Positions 8,102 to 15,997 of a stretch of DNA of 64,000 bases are shown here, one piece after another. The notes beneath the pieces are model-generated. The model had not been told where the DNA came from. It ran no database searches and was given only the letters and a program-made list of their open reading frames with translations. The translations under genes and the position numbers were made by a program. Where the stretch lies: assembly GCA_900470285.1 (NCBI GenBank), contig UCAG01000005.1, positions 124,001 through 188,000 on the forward strand. The letters are read 5' to 3'. The stretch's first letter is position 1. Each line of letters begins with the position of its first letter. The stretch is from Hyphomicrobiales bacterium. Lineage in GTDB: Bacteria; Pseudomonadota; Alphaproteobacteria; Rhizobiales; Rhizobiaceae.

Positions 8102-9079
8102 TCAGGCTTTCATATAGCGATCAAGAAAAGCCAGTGCTTTCTCCGGCTGACGGCCAAACCAGTTGTAACCGTCTTCAAAGCGTTTGGTGGTGCCTTCAAT
8201 CCAGTACAGCTCTTTGTCTGTACTCCCCAGCCTGTCAAATGTGTGCAATGCATCATCAGGATTATTGATGATGGCATCTTTCAGCACCTGCCACATCAGA
8301 ACCGGAAGTTTTATATTCGGTGCCCATAAGGCACCCGACATATCAGCCGCGGGGAAACCGCCTAGCTTCATGACTTCCAGATCAATCAGCTCCTGATATT
8401 GAGAAATGCCCTGCATTTCCGAAAAACGCTCGAATACAGAAGACATATTCGGCACTAAAGGGCTGCACATACACAAGACATTCTCGAACAGATCCGGACG
8501 TTTTGTGATCGCGGCATATTGCGAAATACCGCCCAGACACTGGCTGAACAGAGCAACCTTCATCTTGCTCAGACGCGGATGGGCATCGACAAATTTCTTT
8601 ACACCAACGCAATCACGCCATTCCCACTGGCCAATACCGCAAACACCATTATTGGCAGCGCCGCTGGTGCCGTGATTGCGGAAATCATAAGTCAGCACAT
8701 TATAACCGGCATCGGTCAAATGCTTGTATTGGATTACAAAATCGATCTCGACAGGCTCAACAAAATTACTCCACGGCTCTCCCATATGTCCGGGATAGCC
8801 TGCGCGGCACATCGGCAGCGCATGGTTAAAAATCACCAGCTTGTCACTCTCACCGCCTTTAGCTGGAATATACCAGGCTTCCAGCGGCGTGCCGTCATCT
8901 GAAGGGATAGAGATGTCGCTCCAGCCCTCCATTCCATATTCATCAGGTGTTTTGAATAAGAAGCTCCGCGGCATCTTTACCATGCCTGCCAGTGCTTTCA
9001 CTTTAGCATAATCGTCTTTGGAAATAGCTTTTTCCTGTTCACGGGCTTTCTGCATTCTTTCTTTCGAAATTCCACTCAT
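8102..9079 (-). CDS. Alpha/beta hydrolase with a Cys in the nucleophile position
   Basis: A 325-residue cytoplasmic protein without signal peptide. The alpha/beta hydrolase layout is clear: an oxyanion-region strand (KLVIFNHALPMCRAG), then YNVLTYDFRNHGTSG, then the nucleophile elbow VALFSQCLGGISQ, and late acid/base residues. The elbow reads S-Q-C-L-G rather than G-x-S-x-G, putting Cys181 where the Ser nucleophile normally sits, as in dienelactone-hydrolase-type enzymes. Start 9079 has CAGGAG upstream. It is transcribed divergently from a LysR regulator 94 bp away, the usual arrangement for a regulator controlling its neighbour. Substrate unknown. Confidence 0.85.
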   Translation of the reverse strand: MSGISKERMQKAREQEKAISKDDYAKVKALAGMVKMPRSFLFKTPDEYGMEGWSDISIPSDDGTPLEAWYIPAKGGESDKLVIFNHALPMCRAGYPGHMGEPWSNFVEPVEIDFVIQYKHLTDAGYNVLTYDFRNHGTSGAANNGVCGIGQWEWRDCVGVKKFVDAHPRLSKMKVALFSQCLGGISQYAAITKRPDLFENVLCMCSPLVPNMSSVFERFSEMQGISQYQELIDLEVMKLGGFPAADMSGALWAPNIKLPVLMWQVLKDAIINNPDDALHTFDRLGSTDKELYWIEGTTKRFEDGYNWFGRQPEKALAFLDRYMKA

Positions 9080-9173
9080 GACGATCTCCTGTTTTAATGA
9101 AATCGAATTTACCATTCCCTTTGTTATTAAACTATGCTTGATGTATAATTGAACTCATTAGCAGGAGTAATAA

Positions 9174-10067
9174 ATGAAGCGGGAAGAAATGGCTGATCTG
9201 ACAGCCTTTGTTGTGGTTGCAGAGGAACGGAACTTTACCCGTGCAGCGGCAAAACTCGGCATATCCCAGTCAGCACTCAGCCAGATTATTCAGAGGCTTG
9301 AGAGGCGTTTGGGATTGCGGTTACTCACGCGCACAACCCGTAGTGTTGCGCCGACTGACGCCGGTGAAAAACTGATGGAAACGCTTGTGCCTACCCTCGA
9401 TGAGCTGGATTCCAGAATAGCGGCTCTGGGGGAAATGCGCGGCAAACTGGCAGGCAATATCCGTATTACTTCGGTTGAACATGCCGCCAAAACCATTCTT
9501 TGCCCTGCTTTACCTAAAATCCTGACAGATAATCCCGATATTCATGTGGAGGTTGTCCTCGACTATGGCTTGGCAGATATTGTTTCAAGCCGCTACGACG
9601 CCGGAATACGGTTGGGCAGTCAGGTCGCCAAAGATATGATCGCGGTGCAAATTTCGCCCACCATTCCTATGGCGATTGTCGGTTCACCGGATTATTTCAG
9701 CAATCGTCCGCTCCCGCTTGAGCCGCAACATTTAACCGATCATCTCTGCATTAATTTACGGCTGCCGACATCTGATAGTGATTATACATGGCCTCTGGCA
9801 AAAAATGGCCGAACCATTCGCGCACATGTTCAGGGGCAACTGACCTTTAATTTGCTGGAACCGATTTTACTGAGCTGCCTGAATGGTCTCGGGCTTGGGT
9901 TTTTACCGCTGGATCAGGTGGAGCCACATATTGCAGACGGGCGTTTGATAAGTGTTCTGGAAGACTGGATACCGCATTTGCCGCCCTATCACCTCTATTA
10001 TCCGAGCCGCCGCGCAACACCGGCCTTTAAACTACTGGTCGAGGCACTGCGCTACAGAACACCATAA
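9174..10067 (+). CDS. LysR-family transcriptional regulator
   Basis: A 297-residue protein with an N-terminal winged helix-turn-helix (RNFTRAAAKLGISQSALSQIIQRLERRLGLRLLTRTTR, residues 19-53) and a LysR-type substrate-binding domain from about residue 90. GCAGGAG precedes the ATG. It shares a 94-bp divergent promoter region with the alpha/beta hydrolase, its probable target. The intergenic DNA is AT-rich, but I could not settle on one T-N11-A operator. Confidence 0.93.
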   Translation: MKREEMADLTAFVVVAEERNFTRAAAKLGISQSALSQIIQRLERRLGLRLLTRTTRSVAPTDAGEKLMETLVPTLDELDSRIAALGEMRGKLAGNIRITSVEHAAKTILCPALPKILTDNPDIHVEVVLDYGLADIVSSRYDAGIRLGSQVAKDMIAVQISPTIPMAIVGSPDYFSNRPLPLEPQHLTDHLCINLRLPTSDSDYTWPLAKNGRTIRAHVQGQLTFNLLEPILLSCLNGLGLGFLPLDQVEPHIADGRLISVLEDWIPHLPPYHLYYPSRRATPAFKLLVEALRYRTP

Positions 10068-10199
10068 TGACAGGATCTTTGCTGAATTGAGAGGTCTCCT
10101 GAAACCACTATAATCGATAGCGCAACCGGCGTTCAGGTTCCTGTCAGGAAAACCATTCACTCGTTTGTCCAAAGTACAGAACTTCAAGGACGACGAGTC

Positions 10200-11864
10200 A
10201 TGGCATTGAATATTCCGGCAGAGTTACGCCGCCCGCATATCGAGAGCGTAACCTTAAGCATCATCACAGCCGGCTATCTTACCGCAGTAAACAATGCAAC
10301 ATTCTGGCACCGCTCAGAGGAGCTGCTGCCAACCGGTGCGCTTCTGGCGCTTGTTGCGGGCATATTCTGCCTGTTAGCAGCACTTTGCATCACTGTTTCC
10401 GTGAAATATCTCACCAAACCACTGTTTATTTTTCTCATTATGATTTCGGCCACAGCATCATGGTTCATCGATCAGTTCGGAACCATCATTGATGTGGAAA
10501 TGCTGCAAAGTGCCATTGATACAACCAATGCCGAAGCAGGACATCTCATCAGCTTCGGCTTCATTCGCCATGTCGTCCTGTTCGGTATTCTGCCTTCCCT
10601 TCTGATTTTATGGGTAAAAATTGAGCACCGTTCCTTCCTGCAAAAAGTGAAGCAGAATTCTGCTTTCATCTTTCCTGCGCTGGTAGCTGCAGCCGCACTT
10701 TTCATGCTCAATGCCAGCACTTTTACCTCGCTGGGGCGCGAACATAAGGAATGGATTGCAACACTCAATCCGGTGATGCCGATTGGCAATGCTGTCAAGC
10801 TGGGCATCCGCTCCGGTAAAAATCAGAATATTATTGTGCAGCCGCTCGGTACGGATGCCAAGGTTGCCAATGCTGGTTCCGGCAACAGAAAGCCAAGGCT
10901 GACGATTATTATTGCAGGCGAAACCGCCCGTGCGGAAAGCTTTTCCCTCGGAGGCTATAAGAAAAACACCAATCCTGAACTTGCCCGTCAGGATATCACC
11001 TATTTTTCCGATACCAGCAGTTGCGGCACCATCACAGCGGTATCTCTGCCATGTATGTTCTCGGTCTACACACGCGATGATTATACCCATGAGAAAGGTC
11101 TGGAAACAGAGAACCTGCTCGATGTGCTGAAGCATGCCGGTGTGCATGTGGAGTGGTGGGACAATAATACAGGCCACAAATCTGTTGCTGATCGTGTGAC
11201 GAGTATAGCGCTGTCGGCATCCGACAATCCGAAATATTGCAAAAACGGCGAATGTCTGGACGGAATCTTTCTGGACAAGCTCGATACATGGATGTCCGGT
11301 GTAACACAGGACACCGTTTTGGTTTTGCACCAGCTTGGCAGCCACGGTCCGGCTTATTATCTGCGTTATCCTGATGAATATCGCCGTTTCACACCGGATT
11401 GTCAGAGTGCGGAGTTTTCAAAATGCAGCCGTGAAGAAATTCTCAATGCCTATGACAATAGTATCGCCTATACGGATCATATTATTTCATCGGTTATCGA
11501 CCGGCTGCGCGACAAACAGGACAAGCTCGATACCTCGCTGATTTACATGTCTGACCATGGTGAATCCGTTGGTGAATTTGGCCTCTATCTTCATGGTGCA
11601 CCCTATTTTGTAGCACCGTCACAGCAGACTCATGTGCCTTATGTGCTGTGGCTCGGAAAAGATGCCAAGTCCACAATCAGACAAGATTGCCTCACAAAGG
11701 AAGCAACCGAGCCGCAATCTCATGACAAGCTGTTCCATACAGTTCTCGGTTTGATGCAGGTGAAAACCAAGGTCTATACATCCGGGCTGGATACACTCTC
11801 TTCATGCCGCATCAACGGAGAGGCAGATTTGCAGGTTGCTAATTCTCTGGCTGTGCGCAAATAG
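10200..11864 (+). CDS. eptA: Lipid A phosphoethanolamine transferase
   Basis: A 554-residue inner-membrane protein with about five N-terminal membrane helices (to roughly residue 175) and a periplasmic sulfatase-fold domain. Visible catalytic residues are Glu241 (IIAGETARAESFSLGGY), Thr279 in CGTITAVSLPCMFS, and Asp452-His453 in YMSDHGESVGE. These line up almost residue for residue with the Zn-binding and nucleophile residues of Neisseria EptA and MCR-1. Family function: transfer of phosphoethanolamine from phosphatidylethanolamine to lipid A, lowering affinity for cationic peptides such as polymyxin. It is followed by a response regulator and sensor kinase, matching the eptA-pmrAB arrangement. 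Confidence 0.93.
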   Translation: MALNIPAELRRPHIESVTLSIITAGYLTAVNNATFWHRSEELLPTGALLALVAGIFCLLAALCITVSVKYLTKPLFIFLIMISATASWFIDQFGTIIDVEMLQSAIDTTNAEAGHLISFGFIRHVVLFGILPSLLILWVKIEHRSFLQKVKQNSAFIFPALVAAAALFMLNASTFTSLGREHKEWIATLNPVMPIGNAVKLGIRSGKNQNIIVQPLGTDAKVANAGSGNRKPRLTIIIAGETARAESFSLGGYKKNTNPELARQDITYFSDTSSCGTITAVSLPCMFSVYTRDDYTHEKGLETENLLDVLKHAGVHVEWWDNNTGHKSVADRVTSIALSASDNPKYCKNGECLDGIFLDKLDTWMSGVTQDTVLVLHQLGSHGPAYYLRYPDEYRRFTPDCQSAEFSKCSREEILNAYDNSIAYTDHIISSVIDRLRDKQDKLDTSLIYMSDHGESVGEFGLYLHGAPYFVAPSQQTHVPYVLWLGKDAKSTIRQDCLTKEATEPQSHDKLFHTVLGLMQVKTKVYTSGLDTLSSCRINGEADLQVANSLAVRK

Positions 11865-11893
11865 AAATCACGCTATATACTTGAAACCGGTTA

Positions 11894-11930
11894 CAGGGTG
11901 ACGGATTGTCCGCTGACAATTCATCACCCT
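11894..11930. promoter_or_regulatory. Hairpin between eptA and the response regulator gene
   Basis: An imperfect stem-loop, GGGTGAC-GGATTGTC paired with GACAATTC-ATCACCC around CGCT, with no following T-run. It lies in the 97-bp gap inside the likely operon and may attenuate or stabilise the eptA/regulator transcript. No experimental basis. Confidence 0.45.
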
Positions 11931-11961
11931 GCCTATATCAAACACCCGCCGGAGACTGCCG

Positions 11962-12624
11962 TTGAGAGTTCTTCTTGTTGAGGACGATGATACACTTGGT
12001 CAGGCCGTGCGCGATCATGTTCTGGCAAGCGGTCATGCTGTTGACTGGATGCAAACGGCTGAAGATGCGGCACTGGCTGCGGCAGGCGTTGCTTATGGCC
12101 TGATCCTGCTTGATCTGCGCCTTCCTGACGGCAGCGGCCTCAATATTCTCAAAGATTTGCGGAGCGCCCATAATCAGGTGCCGGTTATTATATTAACCGC
12201 ACATGACCAGATATCAGACCGCATTGAGGGACTGAATGCAGGCGCTGATGATTATCTGGTAAAACCGTTCAATCTCGGTGAGCTGACCGCACGTATGCTG
12301 GCTGTGTCACGCAGATATGGCGGCAACAGCGCATCGGTACTGCATGTCGGGGATCTCGAAATCAAAATCACCGAGCGTAATATCCTGTCCCCTCAGGGCG
12401 AGATTATTCTCTCTGGGCGCGAATGGGCAGTACTGGAATGTCTGTTGCATCGCTCCGGTGCTGTTGTTTCCAAGGCCCGGATTGAAGAAGCGCTTTATGC
12501 ATTCGGCTCGGAAATTGAGAGCAACACCGTTGAAGTCTATATCAGCCGCTTACGTAAAAAGCTCGGCCATGACCGGATAAGTACGGTGCGTGGTGTGGGT
12601 TACAAAGTTGAGGACAGAACATGA
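11962..12624 (+). CDS. OmpR-family response regulator (PmrA-like)
   Basis: 220 residues: a receiver domain (1-115) with acidic pocket EDD at 7-9, phospho-acceptor Asp51 (LILLDLRLPDGSG) and the conserved Lys in DDYLVKPF, then an OmpR/PhoB winged helix (about 125-218, SNTVEVYISRLRKKL). The start is TTG at 11962, with GGAG 7 nt upstream and no suitable ATG near the N-terminal strand, so it is a non-ATG start. Its stop overlaps the kinase start (ATGA). Position after eptA suggests control of lipid A modification, like PmrA/BasR. Confidence 0.92.
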   Translation: MRVLLVEDDDTLGQAVRDHVLASGHAVDWMQTAEDAALAAAGVAYGLILLDLRLPDGSGLNILKDLRSAHNQVPVIILTAHDQISDRIEGLNAGADDYLVKPFNLGELTARMLAVSRRYGGNSASVLHVGDLEIKITERNILSPQGEIILSGREWAVLECLLHRSGAVVSKARIEEALYAFGSEIESNTVEVYISRLRKKLGHDRISTVRGVGYKVEDRT

Positions 12625-13949
12625 AGTCTCCCAGCCTGATCGGACGTCTCATGTTCTCCGTAACCACGGCTGTAGTGTCGTTCTGGATCGTTGCTGCTGC
12701 CGGCGGCATATTGGTGATGCGGGACGAATTTGCCGAGATTTTTGACAGTGCTTTGCAGGAAACCACCGAGCGGCTGACACCACTCATTGTGGACGACATT
12801 ATGCATCGTGACCAATATGGCGCAGTTCTGTCGCTGGACAACGGCGCACAATCCTCATCCCGCCAATATCTGACCTATCAGGCCAGAGATGCCAGTGGCA
12901 AAATCCTTGTTCACTCCTCTGACATTATCGACAGTGCCTTCCCTGCACCGCTGGCTGAAGGATTCTGGGAGGACGATACTGCGCGCTATTATACTGTAGC
13001 CGCAGCCGATAATACGATCTTTGTTCAGGTCGCGGATCAGATGAAAAACAGGCGCGAAGCCATCAATGAAGGTGCGCTTGCCCTGTTACTGCCGATCCTC
13101 GTGCTTGTGCCGCTCAGTCTCTATATTATCCGCCTTGTTGCGCGGCGTTCGGTGAATCCTATCGGCGATTTACGACAGGCAATATCTGAGAAGGACAGCG
13201 GAGATCTGACTCCTATAAAAGCTGAAGGGCTGGCTATCGAGCTTCAACCGATCGTGCATTCGGTCAATATTCTGATGGGGCGTGTGCAATCCGCTCTTGA
13301 AGCAGAACGGGCATTTACCGCAAACAGTGCCCATGAATTGCGTACACCGATAGCCGGTGCACTGGCACATACGCAATTGCTGATGACAGAAGTGAAAAGC
13401 GCATCGGGCAAAGCGCGCGTCGAACAAATTGAAACATCGCTGCAAAAACTGAAACGACTGGTTGAAAAGCTGATGCAGCTGGCACGCGCAGAAGCCAATA
13501 TAGCGCTTGCGGATAAACCGGTGAATCTCCTGAGTGTCCTTGATCTTCTGGTGGAGGAGTTTCAACGCAAAATGGTTTCCAAAGACCGGATTATTTATCA
13601 GCGCCATGCTGAAACCAGTCTGATGAAGCCGGTCAATGAAGACGCCTTTGCTATTGTCATAAGGAACCTGCTTGAAAATGCTTTGCTTCATGGTGCGCAG
13701 AATGAGCCGGTTATCATTCAGGCTGATAGAAACGGTACGATCCGTATTATAAATAACGGCAAGAACCTTACTGTTGAAGAATTACTGCGTGTCCAGAAAA
13801 GATTTGGCCGCGGCACAACCGCAGCGCCGGGTTCAGGACTTGGTATTCCCATTGCGATTGAAATTGCCGGTCAGATGCATGCCCGCCTGCAATTTTCCTC
13901 TCCGCCAAACGAGCAGAAAAACGGCTTTGAGGCTATACTCAGTTTCTGA
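12621..13949 (+). CDS. Sensor histidine kinase (PmrB-like)
   Basis: A 442-residue membrane kinase. The first membrane helix is at about residues 12-32 and the second at about 150-172, bounding a short periplasmic sensor of about 115 residues. Then come a HAMP-like region, the dimerisation box with His238 (NSAHELRTPIAG), and an ATPase domain with an N box (RNLLENALLHG) and a G box (GSGLGIPIAIEIA). It overlaps the regulator gene by 4 bp, so the pair is co-translated. The periplasmic part contains several acidic residues (WEDDT, RDEFAEIFD) that could suit metal or cationic peptide sensing, but the signal is not known. Confidence 0.92.
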   Translation: MKSPSLIGRLMFSVTTAVVSFWIVAAAGGILVMRDEFAEIFDSALQETTERLTPLIVDDIMHRDQYGAVLSLDNGAQSSSRQYLTYQARDASGKILVHSSDIIDSAFPAPLAEGFWEDDTARYYTVAAADNTIFVQVADQMKNRREAINEGALALLLPILVLVPLSLYIIRLVARRSVNPIGDLRQAISEKDSGDLTPIKAEGLAIELQPIVHSVNILMGRVQSALEAERAFTANSAHELRTPIAGALAHTQLLMTEVKSASGKARVEQIETSLQKLKRLVEKLMQLARAEANIALADKPVNLLSVLDLLVEEFQRKMVSKDRIIYQRHAETSLMKPVNEDAFAIVIRNLLENALLHGAQNEPVIIQADRNGTIRIINNGKNLTVEELLRVQKRFGRGTTAAPGSGLGIPIAIEIAGQMHARLQFSSPPNEQKNGFEAILSF

Positions 13950-14034
13950 CAAGCTTATTTCCGTCTGAATTTGTGAAACCTGCGGAACCTTATGGAACAA
14001 CCGGCATCCAATAGTCTCTGAAAGGAGAAAATTC

Positions 14035-14730
14035 ATGTCCGTTTTTCTGCCTGCCGCCGAACCACAAGAAGCGGCTCTCGTCTCCCGCGCTGCCGCCGGA
14101 GAAACGGAAGCCGTCCGCCAGATCATCAAGACGCATAACCAACGCCTCTACCGGCTCGTGCGCGCGGTGTTACGCAATAATGCGGATGCCGAAGATGTGC
14201 TTCAGGAAGCCTATCTGAACGCCTTTACCCATCTTGATACATTTGAAGGCAATGCTTCGCTTTCGACATGGCTGTCGCGCATCGCGCTCAACGCGGCACT
14301 GATGCGGCTTCGGGCGCAAAAGCGCCTGAAGCGCACAGCTGTCACATATCCCGCTCCAGCAGCGGGACACACAGATGCAGAGATCATCCCCTTTCCGCTT
14401 TCCCACTCCACCACTGCCGATCCGGAGCGTATCATGGCGCAGCGCCAGCTTCTCACTCTCGTCGAGGAAGCCACCGATGCGCTTCCTGAAAGCTTTCGTC
14501 TTGTCTTTGTCGCCCGTATCATTGAGGGGCTTAGTGCTGAGGAAACAGCCGCGGCACTCAATATTCCGGTCGCCACAGTCAAGACCCGCCTGCACCGTGC
14601 CAGAAAACTTATCCGCACACGGCTTGAAGAACAGATCGGGCCGATATTGATCAACGCCTTCCCATTTGCCGGCACGCGTTGCGCCCGGCTGACTGAAGCC
14701 GTGATTATAAAACTAGGTCTCGAAAAATAA
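14035..14730 (+). CDS. ECF-type RNA polymerase sigma factor
   Basis: 231 residues with sigma region 2 (IKTHNQRLYRLVRAVLRNNADAEDVLQEAYLNAF, residues 22-55, then FEGNASLSTWLSRIALN) and region 4 (SAEETAAALNIPVATVKTRLHRARK, about 165-190). AAAGGAG precedes the ATG. Two GGAAC elements at 13984-13988 and 13994-13998 resemble ECF -35 boxes and could give autoregulation, but no convincing -10 decides between them. It heads a three-gene unit with a DUF4142 protein and a cupredoxin, both exported. No anti-sigma gene is visible beside it, so how activity is controlled is unclear. Confidence 0.92.
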   Translation: MSVFLPAAEPQEAALVSRAAAGETEAVRQIIKTHNQRLYRLVRAVLRNNADAEDVLQEAYLNAFTHLDTFEGNASLSTWLSRIALNAALMRLRAQKRLKRTAVTYPAPAAGHTDAEIIPFPLSHSTTADPERIMAQRQLLTLVEEATDALPESFRLVFVARIIEGLSAEETAAALNIPVATVKTRLHRARKLIRTRLEEQIGPILINAFPFAGTRCARLTEAVIIKLGLEK

Positions 14731-14812
14731 CGGGAACCTCTCCGGCGGGCTGACATCAAATGTAGTGTCAACCGAAACAGGCGCTGAGCAAAACAGCGCC
14801 AAGGAGAGTCCG

Positions 14813-15334
14813 ATGAAAACTCTGATCGCTGTACTCGGCACTGCCGCCCTTGCATTCACCAGCTCATTGGCAATTGCAGCTGACAAACCGACCGATCCTC
14901 AGATCGCCCATATCGCCTATAGTGCCGGTGCCATCGACATTGAAGCGGCCAGGCTTGCACTGTTGAAAACGACGAATCCTGAGGTTAAAGCCTTCGCGGA
15001 ATCGATGCAGAAAGACCATGCAGCTGTCAATGAAATGGCTCTGGCGCTTGTCAAAAAACTCAACGTAACGCCGGAAGATAATGCCACCAGCCAGTCACTT
15101 GCCAAAGCGGGTGAAGAAGAACGCGCCAAATTGCATAAGCTTGAGGGAGCTGACTTCGACAAGGCTTATATCGATAATGAAGTCGCCTATCACAAGCAGG
15201 TGAATGGCGCACTGGAAACGCTACTGATCCCTTCTGCTCAGAATGCAGAGCTGAAAGGCCTGCTGGAAACCGGTTTGAAGCTGTTTCAAGGCCATGAACA
15301 GCATGCCGAACATGTTGCGGCCAGCCTAAAATGA
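14813..15334 (+). CDS. Exported DUF4142 protein
   Basis: 173 residues with a Sec signal peptide (1-23, MKTLIAVLGTAALAFTSSLAIAA) and a ferritin-like helical bundle of the DUF4142 type (AHIAYSAGAIDIEAARLAL; VKAFAESMQKDHAAVNEMA; LETGLKLFQGHEQHAEHV). The chosen start has AAGGAG upstream and begins at the signal peptide; the longer in-frame start at 14765 does not. The stop overlaps the cupredoxin start (ATGA). Function of the family is unknown; the location downstream of the sigma factor suggests an envelope-stress role. Confidence 0.88.
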   Translation: MKTLIAVLGTAALAFTSSLAIAADKPTDPQIAHIAYSAGAIDIEAARLALLKTTNPEVKAFAESMQKDHAAVNEMALALVKKLNVTPEDNATSQSLAKAGEEERAKLHKLEGADFDKAYIDNEVAYHKQVNGALETLLIPSAQNAELKGLLETGLKLFQGHEQHAEHVAASLK

Positions 15335-15663
15335 CCCCGCTACTTCTCAACCGACGGCAGTTACTCGCTGCCGGTGCGGCGACACTCGTCGCAACACAAT
15401 TGGCTCGCGCCCATAACGGCACTGTCCACGTGGTCATTGAAAAGCTGGCCTTCGTGCCAGCCACGATCACGGTAAAGGTCGGTGAGACCATTGAATGGAC
15501 AAATAAGGATCCTTTTGCCCACACTGCCACTGTTAAAGGTGGTTGGGAGGTGATGATCCCGCCCGGCAAAGTAGCAACTCACATCGTTACCGCTGACGAT
15601 ACGGTCGATTACTACTGCCGCTTTCATCCCAATATGAAAGGAAAGATTACGGTGTCGGGTTAG
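15331..15663 (+). CDS. Exported cupredoxin (plastocyanin/amicyanin-like)
   Basis: 110 residues. The N terminus NRRQLLAAGAATLVATQLARA looks like a Tat-type signal. The mature domain is a single cupredoxin with the full type 1 copper set: His64 (PFAHTATV), then Cys96, His99 and Met102 in YYCRFHPNMKG. It probably carries electrons or binds copper in the periplasm. It is coupled to the DUF4142 gene by a 4-bp overlap and followed by a terminator. Confidence 0.93.
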   Translation: MTPLLLNRRQLLAAGAATLVATQLARAHNGTVHVVIEKLAFVPATITVKVGETIEWTNKDPFAHTATVKGGWEVMIPPGKVATHIVTADDTVDYYCRFHPNMKGKITVSG

Positions 15664-15669
15664 AAAAAT

Positions 15670-15702
15670 ACCCTGCCGGAGTAAAACCGGCGGGGGTCTT
15701 TT
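15670..15702 (+). terminator. Rho-independent terminator of the sigma/DUF4142/cupredoxin operon
   Basis: The stem CCCTGCCGG / CCGGCGGGG around AGTAAAA is followed by TCTTTT. It marks the last clearly chromosomal feature before island 1. Confidence 0.8.
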
Positions 15703-15730
15703 CGCATTATACAATATTGGCAGGAATTAA

Positions 15731-15946
15731 ATGATCCAGGCAATACAAGTGATATTGGCAATGCACGCACCGGATAGTCCGATGCGTCTTCCACGGTTGA
15801 TGCACATAAAAGAAGTAATGGTGACGACGGGTCTGGGGCGTTCCACGATCTATAAAAAGATCAAGGAAGGCACCTTCCCGCCACCACTTCACATCAGCCC
15901 TGGTTGCGTTCGCTGGAAGCGATTTAGACATTACCAGCTGGATTAA
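15731..15946 (+). CDS. AlpA-family small DNA-binding protein, C terminus frameshifted
   Basis: 71 residues. LMHIKEVMVTTGLGRSTIYKKIKEGTFPPP (about 23-52) is the MerR-like helix-turn-helix of the AlpA/phage-regulator family, which activates integrase or excision genes of P4-like elements. The family usually ends VRW-x-x-SD-x-x-x-WI. Here the frame reads VRWKRFRHYQLD and stops, while the next frame from 15918 encodes SDLDITSWINSL and continues to 15974. That points to a small indel near 15917. The helix-turn-helix is intact, so partial function is possible. GCAGGAA precedes the ATG; an alternative start is 15782. Confidence 0.7.
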   Translation: MIQAIQVILAMHAPDSPMRLPRLMHIKEVMVTTGLGRSTIYKKIKEGTFPPPLHISPGCVRWKRFRHYQLD

Positions 15947-15997
15947 TAGTCTATGTTTAGATGTTACTAAATAAACCTTAATCTTGAATAAGTATAC

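Noticed and set aside
15670-15702. GC-rich stretch considered as the outer attachment repeat of island 1
   Set aside because: It is a terminator hairpin and shares no run of bases with the tRNA-Ser 3' end.
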